NCBI GenBank assembly: GCA_964016885.1
Contig: OZ024759.1
Coordinates: 9,613,831-9,677,830, forward strand
DNA: 64,000 bases
Direction: 5' to 3'
Source: Eledone cirrhosa
Taxonomy: Eukaryota > Mollusca > Cephalopoda > Octopoda > Eledonidae
The notes under the pieces are model-generated. The model was not told the origin of the DNA. It saw only the letters and a list, made by a program, of their open reading frames with translations, and made no database searches. A program made the position numbers and the translations under genes. Of the stretch, positions 43,275-57,500 are shown piece by piece. Every line of letters begins with the position of its first letter. The first letter of the stretch is position 1.

Positions 43275-43305
<31 letters not shown>

Positions 43306-45467
43306 TATATATATATACACATATATACATATATACGTATACATATATATACCCCCCCAATAATTATATTTTTCTTCCCAAACTACCAAAACACACCTCT
43401 ATTTACATATGTGCTACAATTTATGTACATGTTATGTTTATTGAATATAAAAGTATTTTATATCTAACAGCTAAACTAAGCACTGCAACTAAATTGGACA
43501 AAATTTTGTCTCCCCCACTTCAGAAATGTTTCCCCCACTCCTGTCACAGGAGGAGAGCATGTATGTTCTGTTTTGTCAGCCATTTTGGAGAAATATTTCT
43601 TCGCTAGCCTGAAAACACAGCTGTTAAATAGTGTTGATATATTATTTTAATATTAATGTCAGATGTCAAAAGAAGGACACTTACATGTTATGAAAATATT
43701 TATAAGCCTTGTTAGCTGGGAAAACAGACATTAATTGATGATATAGGTGTAAAATAATATCTTAAAATACTTTAGAAATTTTTAAAAGTTAATTCAGGAA
43801 AGTAATAATAATCTGAAACAACATACAGCAGTTCTGCCATCAAGTTGTGAGAACATAGATATATATGCACGAATCTATTTTCACAAATAGTACACACACA
43901 CATGTACACCAGGTCAGTATACATAGGAACCAAACTCCCACTGTCATCACCTCCATCTCTCCTGCCCTCCCCATCTCTCATGTATACCAGGTCAGTATAC
44001 ATAGGAACCAAACTCCCACTGTCATCACCTCCATCTCTCCTGCCCTCCCCATCTCTCATGTACACCAGGTCAGTATACATAGGAAACCAAACTCCCACTG
44101 TCATCACCTCCATCTCTCCTGCCCTCCCCATCTCTCATGTACACCAGGTCAGTATACATAGGAAACCAAACTCCCACTGTCATCACCTCCATCTCTCCTG
44201 CCCTCCCCATCTCTCATGTACACCAGGTCAGTATACATAGGAAACCAAACTCCCACTGTCATCACCTCCATCTCTCCTGCCCTCCCCATCTCTCATGTAC
44301 ACCAGGTCTGAACACAGAGGCATCAAAGTCCCACTGTCATCACCTCCATCTCTCCTGCCCTCCCCGTCTCTCATGTACTCCAGGTCTGAACACAGAGGAA
44401 CCAAACTCCCACTGTCATCACCTCCTTCTCTCCTGCCCTCCCCATCTCTCATGTACCCCAGGTCCGAACACAGAGGAACCAAATTCCCACTGTCATCACC
44501 TCCATCTCTCCTGCCCTCCCCATCTCTCATGTACCCCAGGTCTGAACACAGAGGAACCAAACTCCCACTGTCATCACCTCCATCTCTCCTGCCCTCCCCA
44601 TCTCTCATGTACCCCAAGTCCGAACACAGAGGAACCAAACTCCCACTGTCATCACCTCCATCTCTCCTGCCCTCCCCATCTCTCATGTACCCCAGGTCCG
44701 AACACAGAGGAACCAAACTCCCACTGTCATCACCTCCATCTCTCCTGCCCTCCCCATCTCTCATGTACCCCAAGTCCGAACACAGAGGAACCAAACTCCC
44801 ACTGTCATCACCTCCATCTCTCCTGCCCTCCCCATCTCTCATGTACCCCAAGTCCGAACACAGAGGAACCAAACTCCCACTGTCATCACCTCAATCTCTC
44901 CTGCCCTCCCCATCTCTCATGTACCCCAGGTCCGAACACAGAGGAATCAAACTCCAACTGTCATCACCTCAATCTCTCCTGCCCTCCCCATCTCTCATGT
45001 ACCCCAGGTCCGAACACAGAGGAACCAAACTCCCACTGTCATCACCTCAATCTCTCCTGCCCTCCCCATCTCTCATGTACCCCAGGTCCAAACACAGAGG
45101 AACCAAACTCCCACTGTCATCACCTCCATCTCTCCTGCCCTCCCCATCTCTCATGTACCCCAGGTCCAAACACAGAGGAACCAAACTCCCACTGTCATCA
45201 CCTCCATCTCTCCTGCCCTCCCCATCTCTCATGTACCCCAGGTCTGAACACAGAGGCACCAAACTCCCACTGTCATCACCTCCATCTCTCCTGCCCTCCC
45301 CATCTCTCATGTACCCCAGGTCCAAACACAGAGGAACCAAACTCCCACTGTCGTCACCTCCATCTCTCCTGCCCTCCCCATTTCTCATGTACCCCAGGTC
45401 CAAACACAGAGGAATCAAACTCCAACTGTCATCACCTCAATCTCTCCCCATCACACGTGTGTGTGAT

Positions 45468-45500
<33 letters not shown>

Positions 45501-48500
45501 CTGTGTTTGCGTGTTTATATTTATATACTCATACATATAAATGTATACACACACACACACATACATGTCAGCGTGTTGAAATAAATCCTAGTTTATTCAA
45601 ATTTCCATTGGCAGTATCGGTAGAGGATCGGATGCCATGCTTTGAAGCATAGAGTTACCTCCCTTTATGATCTGAGTTCAAATCCCGCCGAGGTTAACTT
45701 TGCCTTTCATCCTTCCGGGGTCGATAAAATAAAGTACCAGTAATGCACTGGGATAATTGCTGGCCTTGTGCCAAAAGTAGAAATAATTATTACGACTATA
45801 TGGATTGGCAGTATCGGTAGAGGGTCGGGCGCCATTCTTTGACGCATAGAGTTACGGCCCTTGCCATTCTGAGTTCAAATCCCACCGAGGTTGACTTTGC
45901 CTTTCATCCTTACGGGGGTCGATAAAATAAAGTACCAGTAATGCACTGGGGTAATTGCTGGCCTTGTGCCTAAAGTAGAAACAATTATTAATTTGTTTAT
46001 TTGTTTGTTGTAATATATTTTTGTTCTCTTCACCAGATTGCCAGCAGACGTGTGTTTCAAATTGTAGGAGTTATTTACATGTTATTTGGAATTCTGGGCA
46101 AAATGGGGGCATTTTTTGTGACAATCCCAATGCCAGTTTTAGGGGGGGTTCAGCTCATATACTTCGGATCTTTCATCGGAGTTATATTATCAAATATGCA
46201 TAAGATAGAAATGAATCACCGTAACATGAGTATCATCGGAGTTTCAATCATGTTTGGTGTTGCCATACCAATATGGAGTCGTGACCACAGTGAGGAGTAT
46301 GCTACAGGTATGTTGTTGCTCTACCAGTTGTTTTTTTTTTTTCTGTGACACTAACATGGGTTAGATGAGTTGTCCCTTTCAAGGCAAGTTGGTTCGAGTG
46401 ACCGTGTCTTGCCCTTACAGAACTGTTTCTATCTAGGTTTCTACAGCTGGATGTCCTCCCTAATGCCGACCACATTCACGGTGTGGACTGGGTGCTTTTT
46501 GTCATGACACCTACATGACCACTTTACAGTGTGGACTAGGTGCTTTTTGTTGTGACACCTACATGACCACTTTACAGTGTGGACTGGGTGCTTTTTGTCG
46601 TGACACCTACATGACCACTTTACAGTGTGGACTAGGTACTTTTTGTCATGACTCCTACACAACTACTTCACAGTGTGGACTGGGTACTTTTTGTCATGTC
46701 ACCTACACAACCATTTTACAGTGTGGACTGGGTACTTTTTGTCAAGACACTTACATGACCACTTTACAGTGTGGACTGGGGGCTTTTTGTCATGACACCT
46801 ACACTACCACTTTACAGTGTGGGCTGGGTGCTTTTTGTCATGACACCTACATGACCACTTTACAGTGTGGGCTGGGTACTTTTGTTGTGACTCCTACATG
46901 ACCATTTTCTAGTGTGGGCTGGTTGCTTTTTGTCATGACTCCTACACAACTACTTCACAGTGTGGACTGGGTACTTTTTGTGATGACACCTACATGACCA
47001 ATTTACAGTGTGGACTAGGTGCTTTTTGTCGTGACACCTACATGACCACTTTACAGTGTGGACTGGGTGCTTTTTGTCGTGACACCTACATGACCACTTT
47101 ACAGTGTGGACTAGGTGCTTTTTGTTGTGACACCTACATGACCACTTTACAGTGTGGACTGGGTGCTTTTTGTCGTGACACCTACATGACCACTTTACAG
47201 TGTGGACTGGGTGCTTTTTGTCGTGACACCTACATGACCACTTTACAGTGTGGACTGGGTGCTTTTTGTCGTGACATCTACATGACCACTTTACAGTGTG
47301 GACTGGGTGCTTTTTGTCGTGACACCTACATGACCACTTTACAGTGTGGACTGGGTGCTTTTTGTCGTAACATCTACATGACCACTTTACAGTGTGGACT
47401 GGGTGCTTTTTTGTCGTGACACCTACATGACCACTTTACAGTGTGGACTAGGTGCTTTTTGTTGTGACACCTACATGACCACTTTACAGTGTGGACTGGG
47501 TGCTTTTTGTCGTGACACCTACATGACCACTTTACAGTGTGGACTGGGTGCTTTTTGTCGTGACACCTACATGACCACTTTACAGTGTGGACTAGGTGCT
47601 TTTTGTCGTGACACCTACATGACCACTTTACAGTGTGGACTGGGTGCTTTTTGTCGTGACACCTACATAACCACTTTACAGTGTGGACTGGGTGCTTTTT
47701 GTCGTGACACCTACATGACCACTTTACAGTGTGGATTGGGTGCTTTTTGTCGTGACACCTACATGACCACTTTACGGTGTGGACTGGGTGCTTTTTGTCG
47801 TGACACCTACATGACCACTTTACAGTGTGGACTAGGTGCTTTTTTGTCGTGACACCTACATGACCACTTTACAGTGTGGACTGGGTGCTTTTTGTCGTGA
47901 CACCTACATAACCACTTTACAGTGTGGACTGGGTGCTTTTTGTCGTGACATCTACATGACCACTTTACAGTGTGGACTGGGTGCTTTTTGTCGTGACACC
48001 TACATGACCACTTTACAGTGTGGACTAGGTGCTTTTTGTTGTGACACCTACATGACCACTTTACAGTGTGGGCTGGGTACTTTTGTTGTGACTCCTACAT
48101 GACCACTTTACAGTGTGGACTGGGTGCTTTTTGTCGTGACACCTACATGACCACTTTACAGTGTGGACTAGGTGCTTTTTGTTGTGACACCTACATGACC
48201 ACTTTACAGTGTGGACTGGGTGCTTTTTGTCGTGACACCTACATGACCACTTTACAGTGTGGACTGGGTGCTTTTTGTCGTGACACCTACATGACCACTT
48301 TACAGTGTGGACTAGGTGCTTTTTGTTGTGACACCTACATGACCACTTTACAGTGTGGACTGGGTGCTTTTTGTCGTGACACCTACATGACCACTTTACA
48401 GTGTGGACTGGGTGCTTTTTGTCGTGACACCTACATGACCACTTTACAGTGTGGACTGGGTGCTTTTTGTCGTGACACCTACATGACCACTTTACAGTGT

Positions 48501-51500
48501 GGACTGGGTGCTTTTTGTCGTGACACCTACATGACCACTTTACAGTGTGGACTGGGTGCTTTTTGTCGTGACACCTACATGACCACTTTACAGTGTGGAC
48601 TAGGTGCTTTTTGTTGTGACACCTACATAACCACTTTACAGTGTGGACTGGGTGCTTTTTGTTGTGACACCTACATAACCACTTTACAGTGTGGACTGGG
48701 TGCTTTTTGTCGTGACACCTACATGACCACTTTACAGTGTGGACTGGGTGCTTTTTGTTGTGACACCTACATGACCACTTTACAGTGTGGACTGGGTGCT
48801 TTTTGTTGTGACACCTACATGACCACTTTACAGTGTGGACTGGGTGCTTTTTGTCGTGACACCTACATGACGACTTTACAGTGTGGACTGGGTGCTTTTT
48901 GTTGTGACACCTACATGACTTTACAGTGTGGACTGGGTACTTTTTGTCATGACACCTACATGACCACTTTACAGTGTGGACTAGGTGCTTTTTGTCGTGA
49001 CACCTACTTGACCACTTTACAGTGTGGGCTGGGGCTTTTTGACATGACACCTACTTGACCACTTTACTGTGTGGGCTGGGTACTTTTTGTCGTGACACCT
49101 ACATGACCATTTTACAGTGTCGACTGGGGGCTTTTTGTCATGACACCTACTTGACCACTTTACAGTGTGGACTGGGTACTTTTTGTCATGACTCCTACAC
49201 AACTACTTCACAGTGTGGACTGGGTACTTTTTGTCATGTCACCTACACAACCATTTTACAGTGTGGACTGGGTACTTTTTGTCAAGACACTTACATGACC
49301 ACTTTACAGTGTGGACTGGGGGCTTTTTGTCATGACACCTACACTACCACTTTACAGTGTGGGCTGGGTGCTTTTTGTCATGACACCTACATGACCACTT
49401 TACAGTGTGGGCTGGGTACTTTTGTTGTGACTCCTACATGACCATTTTCTCGTGTGGGCTGGTTGCTTTTTGTCATGACTCCTACACAACTACTTCACAG
49501 TGTGGACTGGGTACTTTTTGTGATGACACCTACATGACCAATTTACAGTGTGGACTAGGTGCTTTTTGTCGTAACACCTACTTGACCACTTTACAGTGTG
49601 GACTGGGGCTTTTTGTCATGACACCTACTTGACCACTTTACAGTGTGGACTGGATACTTTTTGTCGTGACACCTACACAACCACTTTACAGTGAGTACTG
49701 GGTGCTTTTTGTCATGACTCCTACACAACTACTTCACAGTGTGGACCGTGTACTTTTTGTCATGACACCTACACAACCACTTTACAGTGTGTACTAGGTG
49801 CTTTTTGTCGTGACACCTACTTGACCACTTTACAGTGTAGACTGGGGCTTTTTGTCATCACACCTACTTGACCATTTTACAGTGTGGACTGGGTACTTTT
49901 TGTCATGACACCTACATGACCATTTTACAGTGTGGGCTGGGTACTTTTTGTCATGACACCTACATGACCACTTTACAGTGTGGAGTAGGTGCTTTTTGTT
50001 GTGACTCCTACATGACCACTTTCTAGTGTGGGCTGGATGCTTTTTGTCATGACTCCTACACAACTACTTCACAGTGTGGACTGTGTACTTTTTGTCATGA
50101 CACCTACACAACCACTTTACAGTGTGGACTGGGTGGTTTTTATCGTGACACCTACACGACCACTGTAAAGTGGTCGTGTAGGTATCATGACAAAATACAC
50201 CCAGTCCACACTTTAAATATGGTTGGCATTAGGAAGGGCATCCAGCTGTAGAAACCTAGCCAGAAACAGTTCTGTAAGAGCAAGTCACGGTCACTTGACC
50301 CAACTTGCCTCTAATGGGACAAACCCGTCTAACCCATACTAACATGGAAAATAGACGTTAAATGATGATAAATATAAATATATATATATGTATTTTTCTT
50401 AGGTTATACAGAAATTGATGCATCTGTCCAAGCTATTCTTACCAACCCAAACTTTCTTGGTGGTTTGTTGGCCATGATATTAGATAATGCCTGGCCAGGT
50501 ATAGTACTTATATACTTTTCCACTCTTCTTAACATTTACTAATTCACTCTGCCATTAAATGGTAAATAGTAAACTCTGCAATTAAATGGTAAATAGTAAA
50601 CTCTGCCATTAAATGGTAAATAGTAAACTCTGCCATTAAATGGTAAATAGTAAACTCTGTCATTAAATGGTAAATAGTAAACTCTGCCATTAAATGGTAA
50701 ATAGTAAACTGTCATTAAATGGTAAATAGTAAACTCTGCCATTAAATGGTAAATAGTAAACTCTGCCATTAAATGGTAAATAGTAAACTCTGCCATTAAA
50801 TGGTAAATAGTAAACTCTGCCATTAAATGGTAAATAGTAAACTCTGCCATTAAATGGTAAATAGTAAACTCTGTCATTAAATGGTAAATAGTAAACTCTG
50901 CCATTAAATGGTAAATAGTAAACTCTGCCATTAAATGGTAAATAGTAAACTCTGCCATTAAATGGTAAATAGTAAATTCTGCCATTAAATGGTAAATAGT
51001 AAACTCTGCCATTAAATGGTAAATAGTAAACTCTGCCATTAAATGGTAAATAGTAAACTCTGCCATTAAATGGTAAATAGTAAACTCTGCCATTAAATGG
51101 TAAATAGTAAACTCTGTCATTAAATGGTAAATAGTAAACTCTGCAATTAAATGGTAAATAGTAAACTCTGCAATTAAATGGTAAATAGTAAACTCTGCCA
51201 TTAAATGGTAAATAGTAAACTCTGTCATTAAATGGTAAATAGTAAACTCTGCCATTAAATGGTAAATAGTAAACTCTGCCATTAAATGGTAAACAGTAAA
51301 CTATGCTATCAAGTTGTAAATTATGCCATTAAATTGTAAACTCTGCCATTAAATGGTACCAACTTATAGCTTCTGCCAGCAGTTGCGTACAGTAGATAGT
51401 ATCAGCAATGGAAAGTCTAATGGAAACATTGTTTCCTTGGTCCAACTTGATGGCTTCCACTCCACTCAGTAAGTGAATAAGATCTGGCATGTTGTAGATC

Positions 51501-54500
51501 TAATTTTATATCTAGGCTGTCTGTATTGTTGTAAAGTAAGTACCTTGACCAGGGGTGGAAAGACACATCAGAACATGGACTGTCACCTCTGTTGATCAGA
51601 ACATGGACTGTCATCTCTGTTGACCAGAGCGTGAACTGTCACATCTGTTGACCAGAGCATGGACTGTCACCTCTGTTGACCAGAACATGGACTGTCACCT
51701 CTGTTGACCAGAGCATGGACTGTCATCTCTGTTGACCAGAGCGTGAACTGTCACATCTGTTGACCAGAACATGGACTGTCACCTCTGTTGACCAGAACGT
51801 GGACTGTCACATCTGTTGACCAGAGCGTGGACTGTCACCTCTGTTGACCAGAGCGTGGACTGTCACCTCTGTTGACCAGAGCGTGGACTGTCACCTCTGT
51901 TGACCAGAACGTGGACTGTCACCTCTGTTGACCAGAACATGGACTGTCACCTCTGCTGACCAGAGCGTGGACTGTCACCTCTGTTGACCAGAACGTGGAC
52001 TGTCACCTCTGTTGACCAGAACGTGGACTGTCACCTCTGCTGACCAGAACGTACACTGTCACCTCTGTTGACCAGAACGTGGACTGTCACCTCTGCTGAC
52101 CAGAACGTGGACTGTCACCTCTGCTGACCAGAACGTGGACTGTCACCTCTGTTGACCAGAACATGGACTGTCACCTCTGTTGACCAGAACGTGGACTGTC
52201 ACCTCTGTTGACCAGAACGTGGACTGTCACCTCTGTTGATTAGAGCATGGACTGTCACCTCTGTTGACCAGAACGTGGACTGTCACCTCTGTTGACCAGA
52301 ACATGGACTGTCACCTCTGTTGACCAGAACGTGGACTGTCACCTCTGTTGACCAGAACGTGGACTGTCACCTCTGTTGACCAGAACATGGACTGTCACCT
52401 CTGATGACCAGAACGTGGACTGTCACCTCTGTTGACCAGAACGTGGACTGTCACCTCTGTTGACCAGAACATGGACTGTCACCTCTGTTGACCAGAGCAT
52501 GGACTGTCACCTCTGTTGACCAGAACGTGGACTGTCACCTCTGTTGACCAGAACATGGACTGTCACCTCTGTTGACCAGAACATGGACTGTCACCTCTGT
52601 TGACCAGAACGTGGACTGTCACCTCTGTTGACCAGAACATGGACTGTCACCTCTGTTGACCAGAACGTGGACTGTCACCTCTGTTGACCAGAACGTGGAC
52701 TGTCACCTCTGTTGACCAGAACATGGACTGTCACCTCTGTTGACCAGAACATGGACTGTCACCTCTGCTGACCAGAACATGGACTGTCACCTCTGCTGAC
52801 CAGAACGTGGACTGTCACCTCTGTTGACCAGAACGTGGACTGTCACCTCTGTTGACCAGAACGTGGACTGTCACCTCTGCTGACCAGAACGTGGACTGTC
52901 ACCTCTGTTGACCAGAGCGTGGACTGTCACCTCTGTTGACCAGAACATGGACTGTCACCTCTGTTGACCAGAGCGTGGACTGTCACCTCTGTTGACCAGA
53001 TCATGGACTGTCACCTTTGTTGACCAGAGCATGGACTGTCACCTCTGCTGACCAGAACGTGGACTGTCACCTCTGTTGACCAGAGCGTGGACTGTCACCT
53101 CTGCTGACCAGAACATAGACTGTCACCTCTGCTGACCAGAACGTGGACTGTCACCTCTGTTGACCAGAACGTGGACTGTCACCTCTGTTGACCAGAACGT
53201 GGACTGTCACCTCTTGACCAGAACATGGACTGTCACCTCTGTTGACCAGAAGATGGACTGTTACCTCTGTTGACCAGAAGATGGACTGTTACCTCTGTTG
53301 AGCAGACTGGACTGTCACCTCTTGACCAGAACATGGACTGTCACCTCTCTTGACCAGAGTGTGGACTGTCACCTTTGTTGACCAGAACGTGGACTGTCAC
53401 CTCTGCTGACCAGAACGTGGACTGTCATCTGTTGACCAGAACGTGGACTGTCACCTCTGTTGACCAGAACGTGGACTGTCACCTCTGTTGACCAGAACGT
53501 GGACTGTAACCTCTGTTGACCAGAACATGGACTGTCACCTCTGTTGACCAGAACATGGACTGTCACCTCTGTTGACCAGAACATGGAGTGTCACCTCTGT
53601 TGACCAGGGTGTGGACTGTCACATCTGTTGACCAGAGCATGGACTGTCACCTCTGTTGACCAGAGCATGGACTGTCACCTCTGTTGACCAGAACGTGGAC
53701 TGTCACCTCTGTTGACCAGAACGTGGACTGTCACATCTGTTGACCAGAACGTGGACTGTCACCTCTGTTGACCAGAACGTGGACTGTCACCTCTGTTGAC
53801 CAGAAGTGGACTGTCACCTCTGTTGACCAGAACGTGGACTGTCACCTCTGTTGACCAGAACGTGGACTGTCACCTCTGTTGACCAGAACGTGGACTGTCA
53901 CCTCTGTTGACCAGAACGTGGACTGTCACCTCTGCTGACCAGAACGTAGACTGTCACCTCTGTTGACCAGAACATGGACTGTCACCTCTGTTGACCAGAA
54001 CATGGACTGTCACCTCTGTTGACCAGAGCATGGACTGTCACCTCTGTTGACCAGAGCATGGACTGTCACCTCTGTTGACCAGAGCATGGACTGTCACCTC
54101 TGTTGACCAGAGCATGGACTGTCACCTCTGTTGACCAGAACATGGACTGTCACCTCTGTTGACCAGAACATGGACTGTCACCTCTGCTGACCAGAACGTG
54201 GACTGTCACCTCTGTTGAACAGAACGTGGACTGTCACCTCTGTTGACCAGGGTGTGGACTGTCACATCTGTTGACCAGAGCATGGACTGTCACCTCTGTT
54301 GACCAGAACATGGACTGTCACCTCTGCTGACCAGAACGTGGACTGTCACCTCTGTTGACCAGGGTGTGGACTGTCACATCTGTTGACCAGAGCATGGACT
54401 GTCACCTCTGTTGACCAGAACGTGGACTGTCACCTCTGTTGACCAGGGTGTGGACTGTCACATCTGTTGACCAGAGCATGGACTGTCACCTCTGTTGACC

Positions 54501-57500
54501 AGAGCATGGACTGTCACCTTTGTTGACCAGAAGATGGACTGTCACCTGTGTTGACCAGAACATGGACTGTCACCTCTGTTGACCAGAACGTGGACTGTCA
54601 CCTTTGTTGACCAGAACGTGGACTGTCACCTGTTGACCAGAACATGGACTGTCACCTCTGCTGACCAGAACGTGGACTGTCACCTCAGTTAACCAGAACA
54701 TGGACTGTCACCTCTGCTGACCAGAACATGGACTGTCACCTCTGTTGACCAGAGCATGGACTGTCACCTCTGTTGACCAGAACATGGACTGTCACCTTTG
54801 TTGACCAGGGTGTGGACTGTCACATCTGTTGACCAGAGCATGGACTGTCACCTCTGTTGACCAGAGCATGGACTGTCACCTCTGTTGACCAGAAGATGGA
54901 CTGTCACCTCTGTTGACCAGAACATGGACTGTCACCTCTGTTGACCAGAACGTGGACTGTCACCTCTGTTGACCAGAAGATGGACTGTCACCTCTGTTGA
55001 CCAGAACGTGGACTGTCACCTCTGTTGACCAGAACGTGGACTGTCACCTCTGTTGACCAGAACATGGACTGTCACCTTTGTTGACCAGAAGATGGACTGT
55101 CACCTCTGTTGACCAGAAGATGGACTGTCACCTCTGTTGACCAGAACATGGACTGTCACCTTTGTTGACCAGAAGATGGACTGTCACCTCTGTTGACCAG
55201 AACGTGGACTGTCACCTCTGTTGACCAGAACGTGGACTGTCACCTCTGTTGACCAGAACGTGGACTGTCACCTCTGTTGACCAGAACGTGGACTGTCACC
55301 TCTGTTGACCAGAACGTGGACTGTCACCTCTGTTGACCAGAAGATGGACTGTCACCTCTGTTGACCAGAACGTGGACTGTCACCTCTGTTGACCAGAACG
55401 TGGACTGTCACCTCTGTTGACCAGAACATGGACTGTCACCTTTGTTGACCAGAAGATGGACTGTCACCTCTGTTGACCGGAACATGGACTGTCACCTCTG
55501 TTGACCAGAACATGGACTGTCACCTCTGTTGACCAGAACGTGGACTGTCACCTCTGTTGACCAGAACGTGGACTGTCACCTCTGTTGACCAGAACGTGGA
55601 CTGTCACCTCTGTTGACCAGAACGTGGACTGTCACCTCTGTTGACCAGAACGTGGACTGTCACCTCTGTTGACCAGAAGATGGACTGTCACCTCTGTTGA
55701 CCAGAACGTGGACTGTCACCTCTGTTGACCAGAACGTGGACTGTCACCTCTGTTGACCAGAAGATGGACTGTCACCTCTGTTGACCAGAACGTGGACTGT
55801 CACCTCTGTTGACCAAAACATGGACTGTCACCTCTGTTGACCAGAACGTGGACTGTCACCTCTGTTGACCAGAACATGGACTGTCACCTCTGTTGACCAG
55901 AACGTGGACTGTCACCTCTGTTGACCAAAACATGGACTGTCACCTCTGTTGACCAGAACGTGGACTGTCACCTCTGTTGACCAGAACATGGACTGTCACC
56001 TTTGTTGACCAGAAGATGGACTGTCACCTCTGTTGACCAGAAGATGGACTGTCACCTCTGTTGACCAGAACGTGGACTGTCACCTTTGTTGACCAGAAGA
56101 TGGACTGTCACCTCTGTTGACCAGAACATGGACTGTCACCTCTGTTGACCAGAACGTGGACTGTCACCTCTGTTGACCAGAACGTGGACTGTCACCTCTG
56201 TTGACCAGAACGTGGACTGTCACCTCTGTTGACCAGAACGTGGACTGTCACCTCTGTTGACCAGAACGTGGACTGTCACCTCTGTTGACCAGAACGTGGA
56301 CTGTCACCTCTGTTGACCAGAACGTGGACTGTCACCTCTGTTGACCAAAACATGGACTGTCACCTCTGTTGACCAGAACGTGGACTGTCACCTCTGTTGA
56401 CCAGAACATGGACTGTCACCTCTGTTGACCAGAAGATGGACTGTCACCTCTGTTGACCAGAAGATGGACTGTCACCTCTGTTGACCAGAACGTGGACTGT
56501 CACCTTTGTTGACCAGAAGATGGACTGTCACCTCTGTTGACCAGAACATGGACTGTCACCTCTGTTGACCAGAACGTGGACTGTCACCTCTGTTGACCAG
56601 AACGTGGACTGTCACCTCTGTTGACCAGAACGTGGACTGTCACCTCTGTTGACCAGAACGTGGACTGTCACCTCTGTTGACCAGAACGTGGACTGTCACC
56701 TCTGTTGACCAGAACGTGGACTGTCACCTCTGTTGACCAGAACGTGGACTGTCACCTCTGTTGACCAGAACATGGACTGTCACCTCTGTTGACCAGAACA
56801 TGGACTGTCACCTCTGTTGACCAGGGTGTGGACTGTCACATCTGTTGACCAGAGCATGGACTGTCACCTGTTGACCAGAACATGGACTGTCACTTGTTGA
56901 CCAGAACGTGGACTGTCACCTCTGTTGACCAGAACGTGGACTGTCACCTCTGTTGACCAGAACGTGGACTGTCACCTGTTGACCAGAACGTGGACTGTCA
57001 CCTCTGTTGACCAGAACGTGGACTGTCACCTCTGCTGACCAGAACATGGACTGTCACCTCTGTTGACCAGAACATGGACTGTCACCTGTTGACCAGAACA
57101 TGGACTGTCACCTCTGTTGACCAGAACATGGACTGTCACCTCTGTTGACCAGAACGTGGACTGTCACCTCTGTTGACCAGAACATGGACTGTCACCTCTG
57201 TTGACCAGAACATGGACTGTCACCTCTGTTGACCAGAACATGGACTGTCACCTCTGTTGACCAGAGCGTGGACTGTCACCTCTGTTGACCAGAACGTGGA
57301 CTGTCACCTCTGTTGACCAGAACGTGGACTGTCACCTCTGTTGACCAGAACGTGGACTGTCACCTCTGTTGACCAGAACGTGGACTGTCACCTCTGTTGA
57401 CCAGAACATGGACTGTCACCTCTGTTGACCAGAGCATGGACTGTCACCTCTGTTGACCAGAACGTGGACTGTCACCTCTGTTGACCAGAACATGGACTGT

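Noticed and set aside
44137..45584. Pro/Ser-rich frames of 467 and 429 codons
   Set aside because: Product of a 78-bp array (26 codons per unit) that is open in more than one frame; no conserved domain.
48061..49058. 329- and 330-codon frames on both strands over the same DNA
   Set aside because: A Cys-rich repeat from the 48-bp SINE array (16 codons per unit); being open on both strands argues for an artefact.
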